From positions 434,001 to 498,000 of the forward strand of contig JAIVFI010000009.1 in NCBI GenBank assembly GCA_025558095.1: a stretch of DNA of 64,000 bases, given 5' to 3'. The notes beneath the pieces were generated by a model, which had not been told where the DNA came from, searched no databases, and was given only the letters and a program-made list of their open reading frames with translations. Below are positions 1-11,467 of the stretch, piece after piece (positions within the stretch are counted from its first letter, which is position 1; each line of letters begins with the position of its first letter). This DNA is from Hyaloraphidium curvatum (taxonomy: Eukaryota > Monoblepharomycota > Hyaloraphidiomycetes > Hyaloraphidiales > Hyaloraphidiaceae). The position numbers were made by a program, and so were the translations under genes.

Positions 1-3000
1 CGGAGCTCACCGCGCTCTTGGGCGAAAGCTTCAATCGCGCGTACAAGTGGGTTGCTTCTTTTCCTTCTGAGGAGACGTCATGTTGTAATGATCTTCCCGT
101 TTGCAGCGTGGTGGTCCGCATTCAAATGCTCGCCGAGTTGGAAGAAATCATACTGTACAAGCAGATCTATGACCAGCCGGAAAGACAAGCAGTCATCCGC
201 CGCATGTGGACAACAAGGTGGAAGCTCTCGATCTGAACTGCTAGGAATACTCTGACGTCGGGTTGCAGGCTTAGCGGTTGCCAACGGAATGTGGACGTCT
301 GGCAGCGCATCCTTCGGGTCCGTTCCCTCGTTATGTCGCCCAAAGACGACATGGACCCCTGGATCAAGTTCGCCAACCTCTGCCGCAAGAGCGGCAGGCT
401 TAACCTGTGCCAGAAGACGTTGATCGGACTCATGCCTTCGGGTCTTTTGCGTGGTGAAGCTCAGGTACGTTTAAGCCGCTGCCGCTCGTACAGCCCCCAT
501 GTGAACCGGTGCCTCCTAGGCCCTTGCCACGTGCCCCCCACGTGTTGCGTATGCGTACATCAAGTACATGTGGGCCAGCCGTGCCCGAGAGCAAGCTGTG
601 GTCCGCATGGACGGTCTCTTGGTGCAGCTCATGGAGGCCACTGGTGCTTCGAGCACCGCCGATTCTTCTGCTTTGGACAAGACGGACCCGCCGCCGAGGC
701 AGGACCTATTCCGCTTGCTGGCCAGATGCAATCTCAAGCTTGGCCAATGGCAAGCGACGTTGCTGGAGGAGCAGGATCCCGTAAGACCGAGCCCCCGCCT
801 TAGGGTCGAACTGTTCCGATCGCGTGCCAACGGCAGGATAATGTCCCGGACGTACTAAGGTATTATCTAGCGGCAACGCACTTCGACAAAACGTGGTACA
901 AGGCGTGGCATGCTTGGGCCCTTGCCAATTTCGAAGCGACGACTCACTATGAGCGGACCAATGAGAGTGTGCCGTCTCGCACCCTACTTGGCCACGTTGT
1001 GCCCGCTGTTCAAGGCGAGTGATCTTGAGATGGCACCTCTCATTTTCGCTCAGTGTCTCTCGCAGGCTTTTTCCGCTCCATCGCTCTCTCAAAAGGCAAC
1101 TCGTTGCAGGATGCGCTCAGGCTACTCACGCTGTGGTTCAAGTACGGGTTCCAACAGGAGGTCAACAACGCGGTCGCCGAAGGTTTTGAGGGCGTAACGA
1201 TCGATACTTGGCTTCAAGTCATTCCCCAGGTGAGCGACTCGTTACACTTTCTGAATCACGGCGTGTTCTCACACACCCGTCATTCAGCTCATTGCTCGAA
1301 TCCACACCCAAAGTCCGCACGTGCGGCGGTTGATTCACCAGTTGCTGAGCGACATCGGGAGGGAACATCCACAAGCCCTGATCTATCCTCTGACGGTTGC
1401 TTCGAAGTCAGTAAACCTGGCCAGAAAGAAAGCCGCTCTGTCCATAATGGACAAGATGCGAACGCACAGCGCCACGCTCGTCGATCAGGTGGGCTCGCCA
1501 CTTGTGCACCTCCGTATGCGAGCTAATCGCGCGACCAGGCTCTTCTTGTAAGCCAGGAGCTCATTCGCGTCGCCATATTGTGGCACGAGATGTGGCACGA
1601 GGGTCTCGAAGAAGCATCACGGCTCTACTTTGGCGACCACAATGTGGAGGGCATGTTTGCAACTCTTGAGCCTCTGCATCAGATGCTCGACAGGGGCCCG
1701 GAGACTTTACGGGAGGTGTCTTTCAACCAGGCGTTTGGCAGGGACCTGGCAGAGGCGTTGGACTGGTGCAAGAAGTACAAGCGCACCCAGAATGTCACGG
1801 ACTTGAATCAGGCTTGGGATCTCTACTACCACGTGCGGCACGTGTGCCGCATAGGCGTCGTACAAGCGTGGCTGACGTCATCCTTCTTACTGCCACAGGT
1901 CTTCCGACGTATAAACAAGCAGCTCCCTCAGCTCACAACGCTGGAGCTCCAATACGTGTCCCCGAAGTTGCTGGCTGCCAACGAGCTCGAGCTCGCAGTG
2001 CCAGGTTTGTTCAAACCGTGCGCGAAAGGCTGGGGCACCCGCTTAAGCCGCCTTATAGGAACGTACAAGAGCAATGAACCGATCGTGCGCATTGCCTCCT
2101 TTGCGCCGACACTGACCGTCATCACGTCGAAACAACGACCCAGGAAGCTGACCATCAAGGGCAGCGATGGCAAGGATTACCAGTTCCTCCTCAAAGGTTG
2201 GTCACGAACGAAGTTGCCGTCGCTTTAAATACTGATGCGTTGTCGTTAGGGCACGAGGATATACGTCAGGACGAGCGGGTCATGCAGCTTTTTGGGCTCG
2301 TCAACACGCTTCTCATGGCCGATTCCGAGACATTCAAGAGACATCTCAACATTCAGCGTTACTCCGTGATACCCTTGTCGCCTAACTCCGGTCTGATCGG
2401 ATGGGTGCCGCACTCCGACACTCTGCACGCTCTTATCCGAGACTACCGTGAATCTCGCAAGATTCTGCTGAACATAGAGCATCGGCTCATGCTTCACGTT
2501 GGTGCCGCAGCTCAAATGCGGATGATGCAATCGTAACTCGCGCTGATGTTGCAGATGGCCCCCGACTACGACAACTTGGTCTTGCTTCAGAAGGTGGAGG
2601 TGTTCCAGCATGCACTGGAGAACACAACAGGCCAGGATTTGTACAAAGTCCTCTGGCTCAAGAGCAGAAACTCTGAGGTTCGTTTCCGCGCTTCGATGTG
2701 CTGGACATTATGCTGACTACTTCAAAAGGCGTGGCTCGATCGCCGCACGAACTACACAAGATCCCTCGCGGTCATGTCTATGGTCGGCTACGTGCTGGGG
2801 CTCGGAGATCGCCATCCATCGAATCTCATGCTCCACCGGTACTCGGGCAAAGTTATTCATATTGATTTTGGAGACTGCTTCGAGGTGCGCGAGCATCAAG
2901 TGCGGTTTGCTGCATGCTCTAATTCGCCCATGCAGGTTGCCATGCACAGGGAAAAGTTCCCCGAAAAGATCCCTTTCCGGTTGACCCGGATGTTGATCAA

Positions 3001-3774
3001 CGCCATGGAGGTTGGTTGCTCGTTGGAGTGATGCCTTTTGTGCTCAGTAGCACTGATTGTCCCCCAGGTCAGCGGTATTGAAGGCAACTTCCGCATCACG
3101 TGTGAACATGTGATGAGGGTGCTACGCGACAACAAGGACAGCGTAATGGCTGTCTTGGAGGCCTTTGTCTACGATCCGTTGATCAACTGGCGGCTCATGG
3201 CCAACCTGAGTCCAAAGCATGGTAAGTCGGGTTCTGTTCGTTGCGTGATGCGTCACCACTAACTCCGTCCTGATGTTGATGTTGACAGCAGAGAAGCCTA
3301 TTCGAAAGCAGTCGACTATCGAACCAGGGGTACAGCAAATGGAGGATGTTGCATCAGCCAAACCGTATTCCACAAGCCGCCGCGTCATGAAAGGGGAGAC
3401 TGAAGTACCATCAGGTACGTGCCTTCAGGGTAAGGCACACACAGGTGCTAACCATGGAACCTACGCAAGACGACCCATCAAAAGTTGACGGCCTGAACAC
3501 CAGGGCACTGGCTGTCATAAATCGCGTTTCAAACAAGCTGACCGGTGGGTCATTTGCCTTTTCTCACGTGCATGTGGCTTACTTGGGAACAAAAGGGCGT
3601 GACTTCAAGCCAAACGTTCTGCTTGATGTGCCTGCTCAAGTCGAAAAGCTCATTCTCCAGGCTACCTCAATCGAGAATCTCTGTCAATGTTACATTGGAT
3701 GGTGTGTTCCCACGCATTTGGCCCTACGTGGTCTTGTTATTGACATTGTGAACTTTAGGTGTGCATTTTGGTGA
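1..3774 (+). CDS. TOR: Target of rapamycin (TOR) PIKK-family kinase, 3' part
   Basis: Ser/Thr kinase of the PI3K-like family and the catalytic core of TORC1/TORC2, controlling growth. The 5' end lies outside the window. Exons in order give the end of the FAT domain (LAELEEI and [11 protein letters not shown]-like blocks, nt 1-1550), the FRB domain ([17 protein letters not shown], about nt 1578-1640, ending QAWDLYYHV), the kinase domain ([15 protein letters not shown] about 2253; catalytic loop GDRHPSN about 2804; IDFGDCFEV about 2860) and FATC. About ten short introns interrupt it, for example 47-106 and 2195-2247. The last one splits the FATC tail so that the spliced end is IGWCAFW-stop, the family's usual terminus; this fixes the stop at 3772-3774. 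The FRB residues that contact rapamycin in other TORs (Ser in EEASR, Phe in YFG, Trp in QAWD) are kept. Identification is very secure; individual exon edges are my reading. Confidence 0.96.
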
Positions 3775-4075
3775 TCCATGGTGGTCAACCAGATTCTGTC
3801 TGTGGCAAGGTGATGCGTTCCATGATGTGCTGATTTGAATTGATGATGGCTGTGTTGTTCTATGAGCTTTGCAGTAGATTAGACATGATAAACGGCTTGC
3901 CCACCAGATCATGCCCCCAAATGTGGAGATAGACTTGGGGGCATTAGTGTTTTCTGTGGTGCTGGGAAGGCGGCAAAGACGCCAGTGCAGGGCAAGATCA
4001 GGGAAATCAATGCCCAAAAGTTCAAGGATCCGGCGAACGTGACAAACTGCACTTCTGGAGGATGTGTGACATGGA
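3775..4075. other. TOR 3' flank with a LINE 3' fragment
   Basis: No gene is seen. From about 3990 the sequence matches the 3' coding part of the LINE copy near 7950-8010 (shared stretch encoding REINAQK followed by a Lys-Leu-His-Phe-Trp-like segment), with small indels. This is a short LINE relic just downstream of TOR. Confidence 0.6.
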
Positions 4076-4116
4076 CCTTTGGCCACATTTGCACCACATG
4101 GCTCTGATGAGCATGA
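4075..4116 (+). repeat. 42-bp direct repeat, left copy (right copy 6345-6386)
   Basis: Positions 4075-4116 and 6345-6386 are identical by eye and bracket the copia fragment and its 3' LTR. At 42 bp this is far longer than a normal LTR-retrotransposon target-site duplication. Parts of it resemble LINE coding sequence, so it probably marks a recombination or template-switch junction, not a simple insertion. Confidence 0.7.
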
Positions 4117-6073
4117 GTCGCAACTTTCTGGTGATCGTGCGGCTAGGGAAGCCACAGACCAACGTGGGGAGCCTGGAGGAGCATCTTCATCAAGCAGCGG
4201 AGCTCAGGGAGGCGCTGGGGCGGCTGGAACAGGCTCTAAGATACCTTTACCTACAAGGTCATCCAGCAGAGCTCCAAGACCTCCTGGGGAGTGGTGGAAA
4301 GCCCCCAACACGAGCAACGAGAAGGAGATCAACGTGATCACGCTGGAATCGATCAATTTCCTGATGGAGGAGGTCCAGGACCACCTGGACTGGCAGGGAC
4401 ACCTACCAACTTGGGAGGACATGGCACACATGGATGGAATCTTTGCTGCAAGCACTGGAGCACGTGTACCACGGAACTATGCAGAGGCAATGCGTTCAGA
4501 GGATCGTGAGATGTGGGCCAAGGCAATGGAACGTGAGATTGGCAACTTCAAGAGCAGAGATGCGTACAACATCATGGGCTTGCCTGAGGGCAAGGAAAAA
4601 TTCGCGGTTGGAAGCCAATTTGTATTTGACCTCAAACCTGGAGCTGATGGCAGCATTGTGGGGGAGGAAAACTACAAGGCTCGATGGGTGGCAAGGGGTG
4701 ATTGGCAGGATCCATCTTCTTTTGGTCAATCCTTTGCACCTGTACCTTCTGCTGCTGCTGTACGGCTTTTCTTTTGGATATCTGCTCAGAACAACATGAT
4801 TGTACATCAGGCTGATGCAAATGCTGCATTTCTACAGGCTAAGCTCCAGGAGAACGAGGAAGTTTACTTGTATCCAGCTCAAGGGATGGATTTACCTGAG
4901 TTTACTGATGGAAGACCTACTGTAATTCGACCTGGAGTCGCGGTTTATGGACTTGTGCAAGCTGCACGTGCTTGGCACAGACACCTGCACGAGATACTCA
5001 CGGAGATGGGGCTTATACGTTGCTCAAAGGAGTACTGCATCTACTTTCTGCGGCAAGATGATTGGTTTCTTTTGATGATTATTCATGTGGACGACTTTGG
5101 ATGTAGCTCAACGGACGAAAACCGGACGATTGCATTTCTTGAGGAGCTGGGAAAGCGGATTAAGATACGTTACATGGGTCGCATGAAAAAGTTCCTGGCT
5201 TTGGAAATCAAGCAAGACGAGAAGGCTGGAACAATCACAATCAAGCAGTCCAACTACATCAATAAGGCTTTGGAGGATTTCGGAATGGACACTTGCAATG
5301 CAGTTTCTGTACCTATGGACGTTGGGGTGAAGCTCAGGAAACGGAAGACGGAGTTGTCTGCTGCTGAGGAGCAGGAAATCGGACGTTTTCCGTTCAGATC
5401 AATGGTGGGAAGCTGGATGTATGCCATGAACTTCACCAGGCCGGACATTGCCTTACCTATTATCACGGAGAGCCGTCATGGGATGGCACCTACTCGTGAA
5501 GCAGTGGAGCAAGTCAAGAAGACAACCAGATACTTGAAGGGAACAGCTGACTTTGGCTTGGTTTACAAGAGGGATCCGAATCTGGACATGACCAAAGCAT
5601 TGCATGGATATGCAGACGCCAGTTTTGCTGGGGATCTTGACACTGGGAAGTCAACAACTGGGGTTGTAGTGATGATGGGGAACGGTCTTATCATCTACAA
5701 GTCGCAACTGCAACCAGTGGTGGCTCTTTCAACAACAGAGGCCGAGTACATGGCTCTATCTTATGCTGGACGTCAAGTTGCGTGGCTAAGGAGTTTATTG
5801 GAGGAATTGGGATTTCCTCAGCAAGGGCCAACAGTCATCAAGGAGGACAATGAGGGGGCTATCAAGCTGGCGCAGAATCCTGTCTTTCATGAACGTACAA
5901 AGCACATCGGAGTGCAGTACCATTTTGTGAGGGAGAAAATTGATAGTGGAGAGATACAGCTGGAGTACATCAACACAGAGGACCAGCTTGCGGATCTGCT
6001 CACCAAACAGCTACCAAGGGAGAAGTTTCAACGTTTCAGGGCACTTATGGGAATTGTAGAGATTCGTGACTAA
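4079..6073 (+). CDS. Ty1/copia pol fragment (reverse transcriptase and RNase H)
   Basis: Open frame of 664 codons. The N-terminal 60 or so residues are low-complexity and overlap the 42-bp repeat, so the true start is unknown. Then come the pre-RT motif PRNYAEAM...W..AM..EI, the copia RT (WVARGDWQDP, HQADANAAFLQA, catalytic box IHVDDF) and RNase H (GYADASFAGD, STTEAEYMAL, KEDNEGAIKLAQNP, RTKHIGVQYHFVRE). The catalytic aspartates of both enzymes appear present. Gag, protease and integrase are missing, so the element is 5'-truncated and not autonomous. A purine-rich tract (about 6110-6121) and an LTR follow directly, as expected for the 3' end of a copia element. The long undamaged frame suggests recent arrival. 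Confidence 0.93.
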   Translation: MATFAPHGSDEHESQLSGDRAAREATDQRGEPGGASSSSSGAQGGAGAAGTGSKIPLPTRSSSRAPRPPGEWWKAPNTSNEKEINVITLESINFLMEEVQDHLDWQGHLPTWEDMAHMDGIFAASTGARVPRNYAEAMRSEDREMWAKAMEREIGNFKSRDAYNIMGLPEGKEKFAVGSQFVFDLKPGADGSIVGEENYKARWVARGDWQDPSSFGQSFAPVPSAAAVRLFFWISAQNNMIVHQADANAAFLQAKLQENEEVYLYPAQGMDLPEFTDGRPTVIRPGVAVYGLVQAARAWHRHLHEILTEMGLIRCSKEYCIYFLRQDDWFLLMIIHVDDFGCSSTDENRTIAFLEELGKRIKIRYMGRMKKFLALEIKQDEKAGTITIKQSNYINKALEDFGMDTCNAVSVPMDVGVKLRKRKTELSAAEEQEIGRFPFRSMVGSWMYAMNFTRPDIALPIITESRHGMAPTREAVEQVKKTTRYLKGTADFGLVYKRDPNLDMTKALHGYADASFAGDLDTGKSTTGVVVMMGNGLIIYKSQLQPVVALSTTEAEYMALSYAGRQVAWLRSLLEELGFPQQGPTVIKEDNEGAIKLAQNPVFHERTKHIGVQYHFVREKIDSGEIQLEYINTEDQLADLLTKQLPREKFQRFRALMGIVEIRD

Positions 6074-6121
6074 CTTTGGGGATTTCTGGACACTTCTTGG
6101 GAATCTTGCAACGAGGGGGAA

Positions 6122-6345
6122 TGTTGGAATGGATCGTTGCTACGATTCTGTATCAATAGGGAGTCTATTGGCGTGTGGGGATACTTGGGTACAACCGGAG
6201 GGGTCATCTAGGGACTTGTCATCGCAAGGGAATGGACAACGGGTCAACGTGAAACTGTCCCTCTCCCCATCCCGTCCATCTGAGTTCTGACCCGGTTCAG
6301 ACCACTGGGGCTACGTCTTCCCCACGCCCCATAGCCACTCCAACA
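6122..6345 (+). mobile_element. 3' LTR of the copia element
   Basis: The sequence begins TGTTGGAATGG and ends ACTCCAACA, giving the TG...CA ends with short inverted repeats usual for LTRs. It lies immediately after a GAGGGGGAA polypurine tract and 48 bp after the pol stop. About 150 bp of its left part recurs at 9520 and 11256 with few changes. Confidence 0.88.
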
Positions 6346-8471
6346 CCTTTGGCCACATTTGCACCACATGGCTCTGATGAGCATGACCATCAAAGCCAGC
6401 CTCAAGCGACCGCCGCGAAAGAGAACAAGTTGCGTGGCAAACACGTGCCCTGTTTCCTCCACTTCCTCGCACTCATGCAAAATCTCTGGGACGAGGCGTG
6501 GGTGAAGGAGTCCATGCAGGAGTACGTGCAGATGGAGGCTGGCTTGGACAAGTGCAATCAGCTGATTCACATCATGGTGGCGGTGAACAAGGTGGCATTC
6601 ATGGAGAAGGAGGAGTGGAAGAGGGAGTGCCAAGGGAAGGCACGAGAGCTGGAGAAGGAGAGGAATGAAGAAGCTGGAGAAGAAGATGCGGAAGGTCGTG
6701 GAGCACAAGAACTCTGAGCTGCTGGAACGACTCTTCAGGCGAGAGCCCAAGGGATACTACCAACTGCTTGGGAAGACTTACGGGAGGCGGAAGGGCAACC
6801 CTGTGCAAATTGCGGAGCTGGTACGCCACATGGAGATGGTGGCCAGCGCCGAATACGTGACCAAGATCGAGGAAGACCCCAGGCTCACGTTCCCACCGCT
6901 CCCCAAGGCCACGATCACGCCTCCTGGGAACCTGCTGCGCCCCATCACCCTCAAGGAGCTCGAGAAGGTCCTGAAGAAGGCTCCTAACGGCAGGGCAGCG
7001 GATGAGGATGGGATCAGGCTCGAGTTCGTCAAGTACGGGAGCACTGTGCTGAAGCAAGCTGTTGTCGATCTGCTCAACGACGTACTCAATCGGGTCGACG
7101 TGCAAGACTGGGGCCAGACACTGCTGGTGATGCTGCACAAGAAGGGGCCCAAGAACGTGGCTGGCAACTATCGGGGCATCATCAGCATAGAGAGGACACT
7201 GGAGAAGGTCTTCTCCCTGGTCTGGAACGCTCGGCTAGCTCCCTGGGCTGAGTGCAACAAGCTGCTGGAAGGCTCGCAGTTTGCATTCCGGGCACGGAGG
7301 TCGAGCGTAGCCTTCATGCAGTATTCCTCCCTAAGGCGCTCTTCTCCTTGGCCAAGGCACGTACGTAAGGAGAAGCTGATCATGGTGTTTGTAGATTTCA
7401 TAAAGGCTTTTGACACGGTGGAGCACCCGAGGCTGTGGAGGAAGCTGGAGGAGATGGTTGTACCCAAACAGGTTGTTGATATGTTCGAGATGGCGTTTGG
7501 GCGGGTGTGAGGAAGGCTCCGGGATGAGGATGGCACCAAGTCGGACTTCATCAAGTTCCTAACTGGAGTGAAGCAGGGGGAACCCCCTCTCCGCGCTCTT
7601 CTTCACCTTGTTCATCAACGACATCACTGCTTTCATGGAGGCCAATGGTGCAAAAGGGATGGATCTGGGCATGGTGTTCGAGGACTGGCTTGTCTATATG
7701 CGATCCTCGCGAGAACCCTCTTGCAGTTCATGACCATGAGTCGGCTCTCAAGTTCCTTATGCGCATCAAACAGCTGCCCTGCATTGTACCTGCTCTACAA
7801 GGAGCTCAAGATCGAGGCACTGAAGGGGTGCTGGAACTGGGCCGCCTTCCTGAGGGAACTACTTGTAAACTATGGTGGAGAGGGGGGGAGGGAGATGTGG
7901 GAGAAAGACACTTTTTCATGGGCCAAGGAGACTGTGGAGAATCTTGTGAAGAGCAAGTTCAGGGAGATCAATGCCCAGAAGCTCAAGGACAACGACAAGC
8001 TGCACTTCTGGAGGACATGACCTTGGTCACATTGCACCGTCGCTGATCCGGGTGGAGAAGCACCGGAGGGACGTCCAGAAGCTGCTCTGCTCTACCCACG
8101 ACCTGGAGGTGGAAACAGGCAGGCACCAAGGACTTGAGGTGCAGCAGAGGATGTGCAAACACCACCTTGAGCACATTGGAGATGAACAGCATTTTCTGTT
8201 CCACTGTTCAGCAGATGCAGAGCGACGCCAGAAACTGCAGACCAGACTGGAAGCACTGGGCCGCGAGTGGAACATGGGGACCTGGCTCTGGGCTCTTAGC
8301 ATCAAGGAGTTCGAGCCCATGATCAAGGTGAGGCAGCAGAAGGAGAAGGCCGCGCCCTCAACTCCATTGCCAGCTTCATCTCAAAGTCCAATGCATGAAG
8401 GACAGAAAACGGGGAAAATGAAAAAGATGCACGACGACCAACTTCAAATTAGCAGCAAACTGATGGCGTAA
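6346..8471 (+). pseudogene. Decayed LINE (endonuclease/RT type), copy A
   Basis: Begins directly after the copia LTR, inside what is the C-terminal endonuclease/linker region in copy B. Reading frames change several times. RT motifs are visible in the 6665-7510 frame (KAPNGRAADEDG, LLVMLHKKGPKNVAGNYRGI, VFVDFIKAFDTVEHPRLW). A stop at 7508-7510 and frameshifts then break the GVKQG...PL block, and the expected YADD box reads YAIL-like near 7695. Near 8150-8220 a C-terminal zinc-knuckle-like segment (CKHHLEHIGDEQHFLFHC) is preserved in part. The copy cannot encode an active enzyme. No poly-A tail or target-site duplication was found. Confidence 0.85.
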
Positions 8472-8513
8472 CAGCGGCCAAGCCAGGGGCAGGTCCGGGT
8501 CACCAATACTATT

Positions 8514-8909
8514 CTATGTGTTGTAATCCCCAAATATCTCAACTTGCAAATCGGGCCTCTCGTGGGGTGGGGCCGGGCCGTCAGCAAAGAACCCGCTGAA
8601 GGTACTGTTTACCGCATAGGCTGCCGTGAGCTTCTGCAGGCACGCCGTGTGCAGCCCCGGGCCGAGACAGGAGAGGTCCAAGCGCCCTGCTCCCGGCTGC
8701 ATGAGCACAGCAACCTCCTTGGCGTCGACCTTGATAGAGTAATAGTCCTCGGGTGACTCGATTTCGGCGGCCAGGGACTCACCCTGGAAGCGGGATTCAA
8801 GTTAGACCCCCCGCATGCAAAGGCGAGGCCGCCCCAAGGTCTCCACGGTCCACCCTCCCACGTATGTGGGGAGCATCTCGGCCTGAGCAGACGCAGCCAG
8901 GGCCGCCAT
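8514..8909 (-). CDS. Small two-exon protein with an N-terminal Ala-rich, signal-like segment
   Basis: Exon 1 (8909-8862) encodes 16 residues, MAALAASAQAEMLPTY, with an AxA-type cleavage look. The intron is 8861-8784 (donor GTGGGA, acceptor CTTCCAG). Exon 2 (8783-8514) encodes 89 residues beginning GESLAAEIESPEDYYSIKV and ending VEIFGDYNT. Phase 0 is kept across the intron. The frame stays open upstream of the chosen ATG, so the N-terminus may be longer. An Ala-rich stretch before AQA-E could be an export or thylakoid-lumen type signal, but this is a guess. I do not recognise the family. The gene sits alone among retroelements. Confidence 0.45.
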
Positions 8910-9034
8910 CGACAGCGCAGGGCCACCATCGACAGCGCCAGGCTGATCAACGAATGCATCCGTCGTAGTGACAACGTTTTGTAAATCTTGGGACGGAGCA
9001 GGGACGCGCGAGAGTCATCAGGTCGGGCCGCCAA

Positions 9035-9514
9035 CCCCTACTGTTGACCCCCATTGAATCACCCTTGCAGCGCGGTCTATGGAAACTGAACCCACAGTTG
9101 GAACACTGGCCGTCAAAGTATGGCGAGACGCGTCTTTCACTTTGCTGTTGTGACGGACGGCTCGTCTGGTCTCTAGTTGGACTGGACGTGAGGATGCCGT
9201 GGCCCTGGTGTGGGAAATTCCGTCACGTTGTGATTGGTGTCGGGACCGCTTCCCTACGAGCTGCTGGCTAAAGCAGCCCCGTCACAACAGAAACTCATCA
9301 AAGCGGTTCATCAGTGACAGCATCATCGTGAGCTCGAGGAGCGCCGCAGCTCTGTGTTTCGAAAACTAGAATCCGCTCCTCCAGGTATGGTGGAGGCGGC
9401 GTTGCGTCCCATCCGTGACTGAGCGGCCGGCCCAATAATTGCATCAGCTGCTCCCTCAACCCCACTAATCCCAGTCCAGGCAGCTCAGAGAACGTCCACC
9501 ATTGTTGCCGCCGG
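9035..9514. other. No recognisable gene
   Basis: Only short frames without known motifs are present between the small minus-strand gene and the solo LTR. Confidence 0.5.
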
Positions 9515-9519
9515 CTGCC

Positions 9520-9790
9520 TGTTGGAATGGATTGTTGCTACGATTCTATCTCAATAGGGAGTCTATTGGCGTGTGGGGATACTTGGGTACGACCGGAGGG
9601 GTCATCTAGGGACTTGTCATCACAAGGAAATGGACAACGGGTCAACGTGAAACTGTCCCTCTCCCCATCCCGTCCATCTGATCTTCGAGTTTCCACGGTC
9701 GATTGTGCTCCCTGGCACTCCTCATTGGCGTTCCGTCCGGCCGTGCCGTCAGACATATCCCAACAACGTAGCAATGCATAGGTTCCAACA
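9520..9790 (+). mobile_element. Solo LTR with 5-bp target-site duplication
   Basis: A 271-bp unit starts TGTTGGAATGG and ends GGTTCCAACA. CTGCC occurs directly before it (9515-9519) and directly after it (9791-9795), the 5-bp duplication expected for copia integration. No internal region is attached, so this is a solo LTR left by recombination. Its left 150 bp match the LTR at 6122, while its right 110 bp differ, marking a different subfamily. Confidence 0.88.
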
Positions 9791-9795
9791 CTGCC

Positions 9796-11255
9796 ACCAT
9801 GTTTAGTTGGCCCGTGTGTGCGGATCGACAGTATCAGTTGCACGGGTGCACACACGGCCGCCCTTGAGAGCCCCATGCTGGTGAATGAGGTATTCAGTGA
9901 CAAAACTAACACTCGTGAATCGGTTGGGTAGCAACGCAGTGAATGCATAGATACGGGTCGGCCAGGTGCCGGATCGTTGGCTGGCCCAACATCCCTTTTG
10001 ACAACATAACGAGTGTAACGGAGTTATGGTCAAAAGGTTAGTGGAAATTATACCGGGGCCAAAATCTCTCAGAATGAGGACACTTTGAGGAAAACCGCCG
10101 TTTCTCGTCGAGCTTTGCCAAACGGCGCCCGGCCCCCGTTCCAACTGCCATTTTATTGTCACGGCATGGCTCTCTGGGGTCGCTTTTGGGGGCGCGGGCC
10201 CGTAGGGGGGCGAAGGACTATGGGGCCTCGGTCCGCCAGCGTCGCCGACCCTCGAATTCCGTCGAATCGCGGCCGGAGTCCCTTCGAATCGCTTTTTTGA
10301 TGTGCAATCGTGGTTGTTGTGGGTTGCTTTGGGCTCCGCGATGGCATGGTGTGGTTGGTGGACGGGCGAGGGAGCCACGCGTTCGCGCGGCGCCGCGGTT
10401 GCACTTGCCGCCTTCCTAGACACCTGGTCACGGGCAGTTCGCTGCTTCTGCTATAGAACCACGTCTTGGAGAAGCGGGAATCGTGCCCCGAAGGAATTGA
10501 GGGCGGGAGAACGCGCCGGAGATGCGCGGGGACCCCGGTCCCGAAGACATCGCCGCGTTCCCCGCGCACCACAGAGATGGCCTTCTATTCGCGCGGGCTG
10601 GCGCATGCAAATGAGAGAAGTGCATTCACCTTGTGGTCGTGGCGCTCACAAGGCCGGGAGGCCGTTCTTCCGGTCCCCGTTTGCGGCCGGACCATGCATG
10701 CCAAGGGGCCCATACCCTTGCTGGCCGGTCCGCCGGCCACTCTCCTGCCACCGCGATGCTTCCATGGCTCAATTACCTATTGAATAAAGCGCGGCCAGTG
10801 CGCAAACAGCAAGCTCGAATGGCAAAATGGAAACCCTGGCACAATTTGGCCGGTCAACTCTGCCCGCCCCCACCTTCCCCGCTTTGCACTGGGACAAACG
10901 CCGCCTCGCGATAAAAGCTTGCCCTGACTGCCTGCAATGATTGATGTGGGCCGTGATTCGAGACGTGTTGGAGAGGGGCAGTTTCCGGCAGCAGGGACAG
11001 TATGAGCCGGGCCTAGGGCTTTAAATCGCCGCACAAGTGGTTCAATCTCACAGGACTCGGAAGGCCCGAAGTAGAGTTAGTTGTAGCCGGGGTTTGACTT
11101 GGAGATTCGCTTGAGGAAGACTTGTCTCCCGAGGGGGACATCTCAGAAGGATCAGACTTGATGGATTCGGACCGTGCCGAAGATAAAAACCGCACGGCGA
11201 GGACGAATGTAAACACTGACGAACTGTGGTGAAACCACTTGGCAGTACATTTGGT
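9796..11255. other. No recognisable gene
   Basis: GC-rich sequence with overlapping short frames on both strands, none with a recognisable domain, conserved splice pattern or transit peptide. It is probably intergenic or decayed repeat sequence. Confidence 0.5.
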
Positions 11256-11467
11256 TGTTGGAATGGATTGTTGCTACGATTCTGTATCAATAGGGAGTCT
11301 ATTGGCGTGTGGGGATACTTGGGTACGACCGGAGGGGTCATCTAGGGACTTGTCATCACAAGGGAATGGACAACGGGTCAACGTGAAACTGTCCCTCTCC
11401 CCATCCCGTCCATCTGAGTTCAGACCCGGTTCAGACCACTGGGGCTACGTCTTCCCCACGCCCCATA
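11256..11467 (+). mobile_element. LTR fragment of the same copia family, truncated at the right end
   Basis: It begins TGTTGGAATGG and matches 6122-6333 almost throughout, then stops at CCCCATAGC, losing the terminal CACTCCAACA. LINE endonuclease sequence follows almost at once, so here too an LTR abuts a LINE. Confidence 0.85.
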
